27,760 nt of DNA, taken from positions 1-27,760 of the forward strand of contig JAJRTK010000224.1 in assembly GCA_024278345.1 (NCBI GenBank), given 5' to 3'. The DNA is from a bacterium (GTDB lineage Bacteria > CSSED10-310 > JAJRTK01). The notes under the pieces are model-generated. The model ran no database searches and was not told the origin of the DNA. It saw only the letters and a list, made by a program, of their open reading frames with translations. Shown piece after piece: positions 1 through 8,078 of the stretch (the first letter of the stretch is position 1; every line of letters begins with the position of its first letter). Both the position numbers and the translations under genes were made by a program.

Positions 1-69
1 CAGCTCCCTGGACCCACATCTTTGTGCGCTGCGCGCTTTTTTCGGGTGGCCGGTACCATGACCGAGGCC
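1..69. repeat. End of a dispersed inverted-repeat element (partial copy 1)
   Basis: Bases 46-69 are a 24-nt sequence found again, exactly and inverted, at 27645-27668, and in diverged form (20 of 24 matches) at 8309-8332. It reads GTGGCCGGTACCATGACC followed by GAGGCC. The interior to its left (an A-rich stretch then GCGCGCAGCGC, read on the minus strand) resembles the left end of the complete copy at 8079. This is therefore probably one end of the same element, cut by the window edge. Its terminal GAGG (64-67) appears to serve as the ribosome binding site of the next gene. Confidence 0.6.
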
Positions 70-74
70 GAATG

Positions 75-788
75 ATGCAGCCGGAGCTTCTTCGTGCGAC
101 CGATTTGAGTTGGTGCCCTGATTCAGCGGTGGAGGGGCAACTGCGGCTGGAGAACCTGTCGATTCGGATCCGTGGCGGCGACAGATTTGTCTTGAGCGGT
201 CCCTCTGGCTGTGGGAAATCGACCTTTTTGCGCTGCATCGTCGGGTTGGAGGCCAGGACCGGTGGGACTCTTTGGTGGCGCGGATCGGAAGTTTTTCCGG
301 AGCGCATGCGGGCGTTCCGCCGCGATGTGGCTTACCTGCCCCAGAAAAGCGTGCCGGTCCTTGCCCGAGTCGGGGAAGAGCTGGAATTCGCCCGGAGGAT
401 GGCCGCCTTTCGAGAAAACGTGGAGTTTCCCCGGAAAGCAGCCTTGACGCGGCGAGAACAGTGGAGGCTTCTGGACTTGCTGGGCCTGGGCAAAATTCCG
501 GAGAGTAGGCTCTTTGAACATCTGTCGGTGGGAGAACAGCAGCGTCTTTGCCTGGTCCGATCCCTGACTTTGTCGCCGTCAGTGCTCCTACTGGACGAGC
601 CTACGGCATCTTTGGACCCGAAAAGTACGCTACTGGTGGAGGATTTGTTGGACGAGTACATCAGGGAGGGAAGCGGTGATCGCGCCTTCTTGTGGGTCAG
701 CCACTCGGAGGGGCAGGTTTCCCGCGTGGAAGCCCGGGAGATCCAGATGTCAGACCTTCGTGCCTGGCCGCCCGAGGCCGGCGCATGA
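75..788 (+). CDS. fetA: FetA/YbbL-like ABC transporter ATP-binding protein
   Basis: ATPase subunit expected to energise the membrane partner encoded immediately downstream. FetA/FetB (YbbL/YbbM) of E. coli is linked to iron export and oxidative-stress resistance; that substrate is inferred here by family. Visible motifs, numbered from the ATG at 75: Walker A GPSGCGKST (about 42-50), Q-loop YLPQK (about Q90), signature LSVGEQQR (150-157), Walker B LLLLDEP ending at about residue 176, and the H-loop histidine in VSHSEG (about 210). At about 237 aa it is the usual size for a stand-alone ATPase. ATG codons lie at 72 and 75; GAGG at 64-67 is better spaced for 75, while a GTG at 24 would add a non-homologous leader reading through a repeat. 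The stop overlaps the fetB start as ATGA, so the two are probably translationally coupled. Confidence 0.82.
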   Translation: MQPELLRATDLSWCPDSAVEGQLRLENLSIRIRGGDRFVLSGPSGCGKSTFLRCIVGLEARTGGTLWWRGSEVFPERMRAFRRDVAYLPQKSVPVLARVGEELEFARRMAAFRENVEFPRKAALTRREQWRLLDLLGLGKIPESRLFEHLSVGEQQRLCLVRSLTLSPSVLLLDEPTASLDPKSTLLVEDLLDEYIREGSGDRAFLWVSHSEGQVSRVEAREIQMSDLRAWPPEAGA

Positions 789-1597
789 GCCTTCCAGCGC
801 CGACGATCCAACTGAGCGCCGTGGACCTCACCGTGGCATCGCTCTTGCTTCTGGTGCCTGCTTCGGTGAGCCTTGGGCTTCGTCTTGGGCTGGAGAAAAG
901 GCTGGCCATCGCCGGTTTGAGAACGGTTTGCCAGCTCATGCTCATCGGGTTGGTGCTGAAGTGGCTCTTCCAGTTGGACCGTTGGTATGCCGTGGTCCCC
1001 ATTCTACTGATCATGCTCATGTCGGCGGCGCGGGCAGCGGTTCAACGGTGCGAGCGGAGCGTCCCCGGGGCCTTTGGGGCGGCCTTTTTCTCGTTGCTCG
1101 TCTCTAGTTCTCTTGCCCTTTTCAGCGCCACGGAGCTGGTTCTGGATCTGGAGAATTGGGCGACGGCAAGATACGTGATTCCCCTGCTTGGAATGCTTCT
1201 TGGCAACGGTCTGACGGGGATCAGCTTGAGCCTGGACCGTTTTTTGGCCGATCTGGAGACCCACAAAGCCCGTGTGGAGGCTCGGCTGGCCCTGGGCGCA
1301 AGCCTCTGGGATGCCGTTCGTCCTTGGCTGCGTGACGCGGCCCGGACAGGGATGATACCCATCCTCAACGCCATGACCATCGTGGGGCTTGTGAGTCTTC
1401 CGGGCATGATGACGGGGCAGATCCTGGCCGGCGCCGATCCCATGCAGGCGATCTCCTATCAGATTCTCATCCTGTTCATGATCGCCTGCACCACGGCCAT
1501 CGGTTGCATCGGGCTCTGCCTCTTGACCTTCCGCGCCCTGGCCCACCCCGAGCAGAGAATCCGGTGGGACCGGATCCTGCGTCGGGACCGGGCCTGA
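785..1597 (+). CDS. fetB: FetB/YbbM-like ABC transporter permease (UPF0014)
   Basis: Integral membrane partner of the preceding ATPase, 270 aa (E. coli FetB is of similar size). The sequence is almost entirely hydrophobic segments, roughly seven, with a conserved cytoplasmic stretch RVEARLALGASLWDA followed by IPILNAMTIVGLVSLPGMM and TGQILAGADPMQA, which are typical of UPF0014 and probably form the ATPase-coupling region. The ATG at 785 overlaps the upstream stop (ATGA, 785-788). The pair forms a closed two-gene operon, with about 450 nt of non-coding DNA after it. Iron export is the family-based expectation; no metal-binding motif can be read directly, so the substrate is not certain. Confidence 0.83.
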   Translation: MSLPAPTIQLSAVDLTVASLLLLVPASVSLGLRLGLEKRLAIAGLRTVCQLMLIGLVLKWLFQLDRWYAVVPILLIMLMSAARAAVQRCERSVPGAFGAAFFSLLVSSSLALFSATELVLDLENWATARYVIPLLGMLLGNGLTGISLSLDRFLADLETHKARVEARLALGASLWDAVRPWLRDAARTGMIPILNAMTIVGLVSLPGMMTGQILAGADPMQAISYQILILFMIACTTAIGCIGLCLLTFRALAHPEQRIRWDRILRRDRA

Positions 1598-2046
1598 GTT
1601 CAGCTCGTGGCCCGGCCCGAGGGAACAGAGCATGGTCTTGGGGCGTTGAAGGGCGAGAACAAAGCCATCGACAATCATCATGTCCTTGAAGCGTCTCACT
1701 ATCGAGTTTCTGATTTTTCGAGCCGGAGTTCGTTCTTCCTCGTGAGTCGTAACTTTTCGGCATATCTGGGGCGGCCTCTCTGGCAGCGCGGCGCGTCCCG
1801 CTGGCAACCATAGGAATCGAGCCTTTGTGGGGCGCCCTGCGAGCGAAGTCGTTCCGCCTTCGCCGCCGAGAACCAGCGAACCTTTCCATCGATAGTCCCG
1901 AAAGTTCTAAACGGGAACGCCACCGCTGGTCATGGAGACCGGCTCGATCTTTTGGTTGGGCTTGATTCCGTCCCGATTCCTGGAGTAGATCCTGAGCGTT
2001 GGCAAGGAGTCTCAAAGGCAGCTTTTCTTCATCCGGGAGGCCCGGC
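1598..2046. other. Gene-poor interval between fetB and the asparaginase gene
   Basis: This 449-nt stretch holds no reading frame with a recognisable protein. Short frames on both strands lack ribosome binding sites and resemble nothing I know. Visible structure: a 6-bp hairpin GCGAAG/CTTCGC (1843-1848 with 1858-1863), and the 12-mer CATGGAGACCGG at 1931-1942, which recurs at 27595-27606 in another intergenic region. It may be decayed repeat sequence. No convincing promoter or terminator was found. Confidence 0.4.
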
Positions 2047-2592
2047 TTGAGCATTCGAATCCTCGTCACCGGCGGGACCATTGACAAAAGCTACGATGCC
2101 ATCCAGGGGCGGCTGACCTTTACCGAGAGCCACCTGCCCAAGATGCTCGAGCAGGTCCGCTGCCGACTACCTCTGGAGATCGAGGCCGTTCTGTTATTGG
2201 ACAGTCTTGAAATGGGTGCCGCCGACCGGGAGAATATCTTGGAGCGGTGCCGGGAGGCTGCCGAGAACCGAATCATCGTCACCCACGGCACCGACACCAT
2301 GTGCGAGACCGCAGCGGTCATCGGCCAGGGCGGCCTGAAAAAAACGGTGGTCTTAGTGGGAGCGATGGTGCCCTTTTCCTTCGGCATATCTGACGCACTG
2401 TTCAATCTGGGAACGGCGGTGGCGGCGGTGCAGCTTCTTAAGCCTGGCGTCTACGTGACGATGAACGGGCGGATCTTCCCATGGTCCAACGTTCGGAAAA
2501 ATACGGCGATTGGCGAGTTTCAGACACTGGACGGTGGCGAGTGTCGGATGCGGGGCAGTGAGACAAGGACCGAAGGATCCGCCGAAGCGTAG
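2047..2592 (+). CDS. Single-domain asparaginase-family protein
   Basis: Homologous to the N-terminal domain of type I/II L-asparaginases, which hydrolyse asparagine to aspartate and ammonia. Both nucleophile-side motifs are present: TGGTIDK with Thr11, and HGTDTM at residues 80-85, plus VGAMVPF near 104-110. The C-terminal asparaginase domain is missing. The recognisable fold ends at about NVRKNTAIGEFQTL, as in the stand-alone short forms of about 160-170 aa known in other bacteria, so it is probably complete in its family rather than broken. The last 20 or so residues are low-complexity and read into repeat-like DNA. The start is TTG at 2047, preceded by GGGAGG at 2036-2041; an upstream TTG at 1999 adds 16 non-conserved residues. 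Activity on asparagine is uncertain. Confidence 0.75.
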   Translation: MSIRILVTGGTIDKSYDAIQGRLTFTESHLPKMLEQVRCRLPLEIEAVLLLDSLEMGAADRENILERCREAAENRIIVTHGTDTMCETAAVIGQGGLKKTVVLVGAMVPFSFGISDALFNLGTAVAAVQLLKPGVYVTMNGRIFPWSNVRKNTAIGEFQTLDGGECRMRGSETRTEGSAEA

Positions 2593-2635
2593 CCTGGAGG
2601 GGCTCCACCGAAGGCGGGAGACCCGACGGAGGAAA

Positions 2636-2783
2636 ATCGGTGGTGCTCTAGCCCTAGGGCAATGGAGCGAAGGCGGCGACAATGGCGAGCAGCGGGCGCC
2701 GGATGGCGACCGGTGTGAGCGGAACGCAACACGAAGAAAACAAAGGGTTTTCCGACAACTCCGCCCTAAAAGAAGAGCAGGAC
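2636..2783. repeat. 148-bp dispersed repeat, copy A
   Basis: Nearly identical to 16349-16496, in the same orientation, with about 12 mismatches and no gaps by hand alignment. It contains the palindrome GCCCTAGGGC (2651-2660); TAGGGC at 2655-2660 can pair with GCCCTA at 2763-2768. This copy fills the space between the ends of the asparaginase gene and the convergent PAP2 gene. A minus-strand frame crossing both copies gives similar arginine-rich peptides, but has no sign of being a gene. Confidence 0.85.
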
Positions 2784-2797
2784 GGGGAGCTTCGGGT

Positions 2798-3631
2798 TCA
2801 GGCGATGCGGGTGTAGTAGTAGAGTAGGAATCCAGCGACGATCACTCCGTAGATGCCGGCGGCCCAAAGAGCTCTCCCCGGTGCGCGGTCCCGTTCTTCA
2901 TCGCTGAGCTTGTTTCGCGGGAAGGGGTGGATGATGGCCCGGTGCGCCGCCAGGGCCAGAGTCAGGCCTCCGATGACGTCCACCAGGTAGTGTTGTTTTA
3001 TCACAAGGGTCGAGAATGCGATGAGCGATGCGTAGAAGAGGGCGGCCAAGCCGAGGCCGCGATGGACTTTCCGGCAGATGAGGGCTGCGAGGAACGACTC
3101 GGCCACGTGCATGGAGGGGAAGCCGTTGAAGGGTGGATCGACGGCCCAGCAAACCCTCATTGCCCAGGCCCAGAACCCGGTTTTGGCCAGCTTGGTGTTT
3201 CGGATGACCTCGGTGGGCATCAGGGCGAAGATGACGTAAGAGGTGAGCATGATCGCCAGAAACGCCAAAATGCCACGAAAAAAGAAGGCGGAGCTGCGGA
3301 TCACGAAGACTGGCAGGAAGAGGAAAACGAAGAGAGAGGCGTAGATCAGGAGCCACTGGGGCCAGAATGGGAGCCAGTGATCAATGGCGAGGGCGGGGCT
3401 GGAGATTTCCCGGACCAGGGCCCATTCCGCCAGGGCAAAATAGAGAGGGAACATGGAGACGAGCACGATGACGCCGGCGATTCGAGGGTATTTCTCCGCT
3501 GATGAAAGGATCGGGGCAGGCAGCAGCCGTCCCCCTGCCAGTGCGGTGGCGGCCCGGGTTGGCGTGAAGCCTGTACCTTGGGCGATGGGGATCTCTCCCG
3601 GATCTTGGATGTCTGGAAATCCTGGTTCCAC
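2798..3631 (-). CDS. PAP2-family membrane phosphatase/phosphotransferase
   Basis: Membrane protein of the phosphatidic acid phosphatase type 2 superfamily, closest in flavour to the inositol-phosphotransferase/aureobasidin-resistance branch. Its catalytic motifs are FPSMH and KQHYLVD, giving the two active-site histidines and the charge-relay aspartate expected of the fold. About six hydrophobic segments are visible, starting with IAGVIVLVSMFPLYFALAEW and ending with a C-terminal helix AGIYGVIVAGFLLYYY. The likely substrate is a lipid phosphate or polyprenyl phosphate at the membrane surface; it cannot be fixed from sequence. The chosen start is GTG at 3631 (GAGA 7-8 nt upstream). The frame stays open to an ATG at 3802, but that extension is Arg/Pro-rich and would overlap the divergent ABC gene start. 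It is divergent from the ABC exporter and convergent with the asparaginase gene. Confidence 0.72.
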   Translation of the reverse strand: MEPGFPDIQDPGEIPIAQGTGFTPTRAATALAGGRLLPAPILSSAEKYPRIAGVIVLVSMFPLYFALAEWALVREISSPALAIDHWLPFWPQWLLIYASLFVFLFLPVFVIRSSAFFFRGILAFLAIMLTSYVIFALMPTEVIRNTKLAKTGFWAWAMRVCWAVDPPFNGFPSMHVAESFLAALICRKVHRGLGLAALFYASLIAFSTLVIKQHYLVDVIGGLTLALAAHRAIIHPFPRNKLSDEERDRAPGRALWAAGIYGVIVAGFLLYYYTRIA

Positions 3632-3800
3632 GGTGTTTCTCAGTGTTTGTGGACGCCGCGGTCCCGGCCTTGGGGAAATTTTGTTTGCGGCATCTCGTTT
3701 TTTTCGATAGGCTAGCGGTTTGATTCTGAACAAACCTATTCTAGCAAGATTCGAATCGGTTGGCGATTCCATCTTGCTTGCTCCACTTGGGAAGGTGTGC

Positions 3801-4730
3801 ATGCTGCAAGTTCGGCGGCTGGTGAAGAAGTATGGTGACCTTGTGGCAGTGGCTGGGGTTTCGTTTCAGGTGGAGGCCGGTCGAATCTATGGCCTTTTGG
3901 GGCCAAATGGTGCGGGCAAGTCCACGACGATAGGTTGTGTGAGTGGTCTGATGCCCCCAACTTCCGGCAGCGTGGCCATCCTGGGTCACGACGTGGTGAG
4001 CCAGGGGACGTCGGCCAAGAAGGAGTTGGGCATCGTTCCCCAGGAGATCGCCCTCTACGAGGATCTTTCGGCCAGGGAAAATCTGGGCTACTGGGCGGCG
4101 GCTTACGGCCTCCGGGGCAGCAAGCTTCGGGAGCGGGTGGGTGAGGTCCTGGGTCTCGTGGGCCTGTTGGATCGGGGTGACGAGCCCATCGGTCGATTCA
4201 GCGGCGGAATGAAGCGGCGCCTCAATTTTGCCTGCGGAATCGTACATCGACCGAAATTATTGCTTTTGGACGAGCCCACGGTGGGCGTTGATCCCCAGAG
4301 TCGGTTCCGCCTCCTCGAATTGGTTCAGGAACAAGCACGGCAGGGCGTTGGCGTTCTTTACACCACTCATTACATGGAGGAAGCCGAGCGCGTATGCCAC
4401 GAGCTGGGCATTATCGACCGAGGTAAAATCATTGCCGCCGGCACATTGGACGAGCTCCGAGCGATGTTGGGGGAGCGGGATCTCCTTCGGTTGAGCGGTC
4501 GGTTTCAGGCGGAGACCGCCGCGGAGGCCATCCGTGGATTGGAGGATACCGAACTCGTTCAGTGTTCTGACGAGCTCCTGACCATAGCCCTGAAGGACGG
4601 ATCTCAGAGGCTGCCCCTCATCTTTGCCTCGCTCGATGCCGTGGGCGCAAAAATTCGGGAGACGACTCTGAAACGGCCCAGCTTGGAGAGCCTCTTCATC
4701 AAGCTCACCGGTGAGGAGCTTCGGGAATGA
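3801..4730 (+). CDS. ABC-2-type exporter ATP-binding protein
   Basis: ATPase of a DrrA/CcmA-like ABC-2 export system, 309 aa. It has Walker A GPNGAGKST, the Q-loop IVPQE, signature FSGGMKRRLN, Walker B LLLLDEP followed by TVGVDPQSR, and an H-loop TTHYMEEAE. The C-terminal ~90 residues form the extra domain usual in this family, ending RPSLESLFIKLTGEELRE. The ATG at 3801 is preceded by GGGAAGG at 3789-3795; a frame opening at 3720 has no ribosome binding site. Its stop overlaps the next start (ATGA, 4727-4730). It heads a three-gene operon with two different permeases, so the exporter is probably a heteromer. The substrate (drug, lipid, glycan or peptide) is unknown. Confidence 0.88.
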   Translation: MLQVRRLVKKYGDLVAVAGVSFQVEAGRIYGLLGPNGAGKSTTIGCVSGLMPPTSGSVAILGHDVVSQGTSAKKELGIVPQEIALYEDLSARENLGYWAAAYGLRGSKLRERVGEVLGLVGLLDRGDEPIGRFSGGMKRRLNFACGIVHRPKLLLLDEPTVGVDPQSRFRLLELVQEQARQGVGVLYTTHYMEEAERVCHELGIIDRGKIIAAGTLDELRAMLGERDLLRLSGRFQAETAAEAIRGLEDTELVQCSDELLTIALKDGSQRLPLIFASLDAVGAKIRETTLKRPSLESLFIKLTGEELRE

Positions 4731-5974
4731 GCATCAGATTTGTCCTTGTCACGGCGCAAAAGGATCTTCGGCGTTTGGGGCGGGATCTCAGGGCTTTGGC
4801 CATTTGGATGGGGATCCCCCTTCTTATCGGGACTCTCTTTTCTCTGGCCTTCGGGAACGGTGCCGGCGTTCGCCCCAAGCCCCACCTCTTGATCGTGGAC
4901 CAGGACCAGAGTTTCGTGAGCCAGGCGCTGGTGGGTTTCCTGGGATCCGGAGGCCCGGAGGGCTTCGCTCTGGTGGACAAAGTTTCCTTTGAGGAAGGGA
5001 ATCGCCGGATTGCGGAGGGGGACGGATCCGCTTTGCTCATCTTGCCCAAAGGGCTGGGGCTGGCGGTCTTGGAGGGAAGCCCGGCGACGCTCCACCTGAC
5101 GACAAATCCCGCGCAGCGGATTCTGCCGGCCATGATCCAGGAGAGCCTCGAGATCCTCTGCGAGATGGTCTTCTATCTCCGGCGTTTGGCGGGGGATACT
5201 CTTTCCAAGGTGGCGGGCTGGATGTCCGGGGAAGGTGGCATGGCCGACGACGCCGCCGTGGCTGCCCTGGCGGTGGAGGTGAAGCGATTCACGGAGGGCC
5301 TGAAGCCTTACCTTGATCCTCCCATGATGAGTGTTCAAACCGAAGTAGAAACCGTGGAGAATCCGTTGGCCAAAGGGGCGGGTTACCTCATGGCACCGGG
5401 GATCTTGTTTATGAGCCTGCTCTTCATGGCGCAAGGCCTGGCCGCTGACCTCTGGACGGAGAGGGAAGAGGGAACGCTCTGGCGGTTCCTCACCACGCCA
5501 CGGAGGGTGGGGAACTTGGTCCTGGGAAAGACGCTGGCAGGTTTTGTCCTCATGGCAGGCGTTTCAGTGGTGGCTCTTCTCCTTGGAGCCGCCGCTTTTG
5601 AGATAGAGGTGGCTCGGTTGCCGCTTGCCGCTCTTTGGGCTTCGTTTTCCGGAGCCGTTCTGCTCCTTCTTTTTCAGGCGCTGTTTCTCTTTGCCAGTAG
5701 CAGAAAAGGGGCGAGCCTGCTTGGGACGGCCGTGGTCTTCCCTCTCCTCATGCTGGGGGGCTCCTTCTTTCCGTTCGAGGCGATGCCAGATTGGATGGTG
5801 GCCGCCGGGCGATGGACCCCCAATGGCCTGGCGGTGTCGGAGCTCAAGGCGATCCTCGACGGGCGGTGGGAGATGATGGGGCTCGGGAGCAGCTTCTTGA
5901 TCTTGAGCGGGGTCGCAACGGTTGCCGTGATGGTGGGATCTTGGCGGATGCGACGGGGGTTTTTGTCAACATGA
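4727..5974 (+). CDS. ABC-2-type exporter permease, first subunit
   Basis: 415-aa membrane subunit. One N-terminal helix (AIWMGIPLLIGTLFSLAF) is followed by an extracytoplasmic domain of about 200 residues, then a block of five or so membrane segments starting near YLMAPGILFMSLLFMAQGLA. The short cytoplasmic motif DLWTEREEGTLWRFLTTPR is the coupling loop seen in ABC-2 permeases (compare ERERGTLEQL-type sequences). This is the YhhJ/YbhS-like architecture (PF12698 type). The ATG at 4727 overlaps the ATPase stop, and the TGA at 5972-5974 overlaps the next ATG. It probably pairs with the following permease; the transported molecule cannot be told from sequence. Confidence 0.85.
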   Translation: MSIRFVLVTAQKDLRRLGRDLRALAIWMGIPLLIGTLFSLAFGNGAGVRPKPHLLIVDQDQSFVSQALVGFLGSGGPEGFALVDKVSFEEGNRRIAEGDGSALLILPKGLGLAVLEGSPATLHLTTNPAQRILPAMIQESLEILCEMVFYLRRLAGDTLSKVAGWMSGEGGMADDAAVAALAVEVKRFTEGLKPYLDPPMMSVQTEVETVENPLAKGAGYLMAPGILFMSLLFMAQGLAADLWTEREEGTLWRFLTTPRRVGNLVLGKTLAGFVLMAGVSVVALLLGAAAFEIEVARLPLAALWASFSGAVLLLLFQALFLFASSRKGASLLGTAVVFPLLMLGGSFFPFEAMPDWMVAAGRWTPNGLAVSELKAILDGRWEMMGLGSSFLILSGVATVAVMVGSWRMRRGFLST

Positions 5975-7122
5975 AGGATTGGCTTCATTCCATCTGGTTT
6001 CTTGCGCGAAAAGATGTGCAGTATTCTCTTCGGCAGCGCGAAACGCGGCTTTGGACCTTCATCATGCCGGGGCTGTTCATCTACTTCTTCGGCACCGTCA
6101 CTGGCGGTGGCGGTGGAGGGCCGGGGATAGAGCCTGTGCCACTGGCCATGGAGGCTCCGGCCAGCGCAGGTTTTTTGGCCAAGGAAATCAGTGGCCGCCT
6201 CGAGGAACAGGGGTTCCTGCTTTCCGCTCCCAACGATTCCAAGGAGCTTCAGAATCCCAAACGCTCTCTGCGGCTGCCGGAGCGGTTCACGGAAAAAGCC
6301 CTGGCCGGAGAAGTGGTAGAAGTTCTTTTCAAGCGCCGTGGCGCCGGGCTTGCCACGGATTATGAAAAATTTCGCGTCTATCGCGCCGTTTACACGGTGT
6401 TGGCGGACTTTATCATTTGCCAGATCAGGGAAGGCGGTGCCAGCCCGGAAGCCTTCCGACGCCTGAAAGAAGCCCCACGCGCCTTGCGCCTCGAGGTCCG
6501 CTCCGCCGGCCGGCGGAAAAAGATCCCCCAGGGGTTTGAACAAACGGTTCCGGGGACCATGGTGATGTTCACCATGCTGATCTTGCTCACCGGCGGCGTG
6601 ATCCCCTTAGTGTCGGAGAGGAAGTTGGGTCTACTGAGGCGCCTGGCATCCACACCGATTCCCCGCAATGCCGTTGTTTTGGGGAAATGGCTTGGGAAGA
6701 TGGCCTTGGCCATCGTGCAACTCTTGTTTGCCGCTTTTCTTGGCACACTCGTCTTTGGAATGGACTGGGGACCCTCCATACCGGCTCTTGTGGCTTTGCT
6801 TGTCCTTTGGGCTGCCTTCAATGCCTCGCTGGCCATGGTCTTGGCCAATTGGGCCGCCACCGAGGCGCAGGCAACCGGCATCGGACTCATGGTCACCATG
6901 TCTCTGGCCGCCCTGGGCGGATGCTGGTGGCCTGTGGAAGTCACCAGCGGCGGGATGCAGCTTGTGGCCAAGTTCCTGCCCTCGGGCTGGACCATGGAGG
7001 CCATGCACCGCCTGGTAAGCTTTCAAACCGGGGTCGAAACGGTCCTGCCCCATTTTGCCGCTCTGGCGCTGGCGGCCCTCATCCTAGGCCTCATCGCGGT
7101 CCGCACCTTCCGATACGATTGA
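5971..7122 (+). CDS. ABC-2-type exporter permease, second subunit
   Basis: 383-aa permease with the same plan as its upstream neighbour: N-terminal helix FIMPGLFIYFFGTV, an extracytoplasmic domain beginning with a glycine run (TGGGGGGPG), then a membrane block from about VPGTMVMFTMLILLTGGVIPLV. The coupling motif SERKLGLLRRLASTPIPR is clear. The start ATG at 5971 overlaps the upstream TGA (ATGA); longer in-frame extensions to 5791 lie inside the first permease and are not supported. It ends the operon. A weak stem AAGAGAA/TTCTCTT (7202-7208 with 7227-7233), 80 nt downstream, might mark the transcript end, though it has no proper T-tract. Confidence 0.84.
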   Translation: MKDWLHSIWFLARKDVQYSLRQRETRLWTFIMPGLFIYFFGTVTGGGGGGPGIEPVPLAMEAPASAGFLAKEISGRLEEQGFLLSAPNDSKELQNPKRSLRLPERFTEKALAGEVVEVLFKRRGAGLATDYEKFRVYRAVYTVLADFIICQIREGGASPEAFRRLKEAPRALRLEVRSAGRRKKIPQGFEQTVPGTMVMFTMLILLTGGVIPLVSERKLGLLRRLASTPIPRNAVVLGKWLGKMALAIVQLLFAAFLGTLVFGMDWGPSIPALVALLVLWAAFNASLAMVLANWAATEAQATGIGLMVTMSLAALGGCWWPVEVTSGGMQLVAKFLPSGWTMEAMHRLVSFQTGVETVLPHFAALALAALILGLIAVRTFRYD

Positions 7123-7262
7123 GCTGATGCTCGCTTCTAGCCCGAAAACCATGGACGAGGCCAGTTTTTTCACTCAGTCAGGTACCCTCTTCGACGTCGC
7201 AAAGAGAAGGGGAGTGTAAGTCCTTTTTCTCTTGTTTCGTCAAAGAAAATGAAGAGCTAGAG

Positions 7263-7268
7263 TTGACA
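7263..7268 (+). promoter_or_regulatory. Possible -35 box upstream of ptsN-like gene
   Basis: TTGACA is a perfect sigma-70-type -35 hexamer, 110 nt before the gene. At 17-nt spacing the -10 hexamer would be CAATTT, which is poor, so this is only a candidate. The rest of 7123-7377 shows no other clear signal. Confidence 0.25.
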
Positions 7269-7377
7269 GGATGTCATGGATGGGGCAATTTCTATCCGTC
7301 CCGTAAAAGTTAGGTATCTTATACCGCAGAACCCTGATTGGGCTGGTTCTGATTACCGCAACACAGGTGGGTGAGCC

Positions 7378-8061
7378 GTGAAGCTCCCTTTTCAGATAGG
7401 GCGAGGCAGCGCGAGAGTGGTTCAAGCTGCGGGGCACACGGCTTGGCGCGGTGTCGCGGCTTTCGTCGTCCGTACCTGGACATCGGTGGAGAGACGATCC
7501 AAGGCCGGGACCGAGGTCGCCGGAGCTGGCAGCCCATCGAAGAGCTGCTCCTGGGAGGCTCGGGCTTCCGAGCTCGCGGGGCTTTGCGAGGCGCTGGTCG
7601 CGGGAGAGGTTTTTCACCACATTCCCGGTCACGAGCGCGAAGAAGTTTTAGTCTGGCTCTTTGAAAGACTGGATCTCCCCATTGAAGGTGGCAGGGAGAG
7701 CTTGCGGCGCTTACTTGGGAATGAAACCGCACTAGGCGTTACCAATATCGGGCAAGGCATCGCCATTCCTCACGTGCATCACTCGTCAGATTTGAAGAGT
7801 TCAAAGATTCCGGGAGTGTCGTTGAGCATCGGTTTTCTAGAGGAACCGGTGGATTTCGGCGCGCCGGACGGCCAGCCGGTCCACGTTTTGTTCGCTCCCA
7901 TGGCGCCCAGCCCCTTGGTGCATCTTTCTCTTATTTCCCGTCTGGCAAGGGCCCTTGCGGATCCGGTTTTTTTCGAGCTCATTGCCAGGAGGGCCTCAAG
8001 GTCGGAGATCCTGGCCGAGGCGAGGCGGCTGGAGAGTGCCGTGCCGGAGTCGGACGGCTGA
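7378..8061 (+). CDS. ptsN: PtsN-like PTS EIIA (nitrogen-type) regulatory protein
   Basis: The C-terminal ~150 residues match the EIIA-fructose/Ntr fold: VTNIGQGIAIPHVHH places the phosphorylatable histidine at residue 132, followed by FLEEPVDFGAPDGQPVHVLFAPMAP and HLSLISRLARALADP, all typical of PtsN. Such proteins take phosphate from the NPr/EI-Ntr relay and bind regulatory partners such as potassium transporters or sensor kinases; no transport EIIB/EIIC lies nearby, which favours a regulatory role. At 227 aa it is longer than E. coli PtsN (163 aa). The first ~75 residues are basic, low in complexity and not recognised, and may reflect a frame problem (see findings). The start is GTG at 7378 with AGGTGGGTGAG just upstream; a GTG at 7371 opens another frame. 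Confidence 0.72.
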   Translation: MKLPFQIGRGSARVVQAAGHTAWRGVAAFVVRTWTSVERRSKAGTEVAGAGSPSKSCSWEARASELAGLCEALVAGEVFHHIPGHEREEVLVWLFERLDLPIEGGRESLRRLLGNETALGVTNIGQGIAIPHVHHSSDLKSSKIPGVSLSIGFLEEPVDFGAPDGQPVHVLFAPMAPSPLVHLSLISRLARALADPVFFELIARRASRSEILAEARRLESAVPESDG

Positions 8062-8078
8062 TGGCCTGAGAGGGCAGT

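Noticed and set aside
2520-2732. Minus-strand frame giving an arginine-rich peptide, with a similar one at 15744-16445
   Set aside because: The similarity comes only from the shared 148-bp repeat; the frames diverge or run antisense into pyrH outside it, and neither has a ribosome binding site.
3740-3765. GATTCGAATC resembling a tRNA T-arm
   Set aside because: No acceptor, D or anticodon stems can be formed around it, and it is only a short palindromic match.
5674-6543. Large antisense frame across the two ABC-2 permeases
   Set aside because: It overlaps two well-supported, translationally coupled genes and shows no domain of its own.
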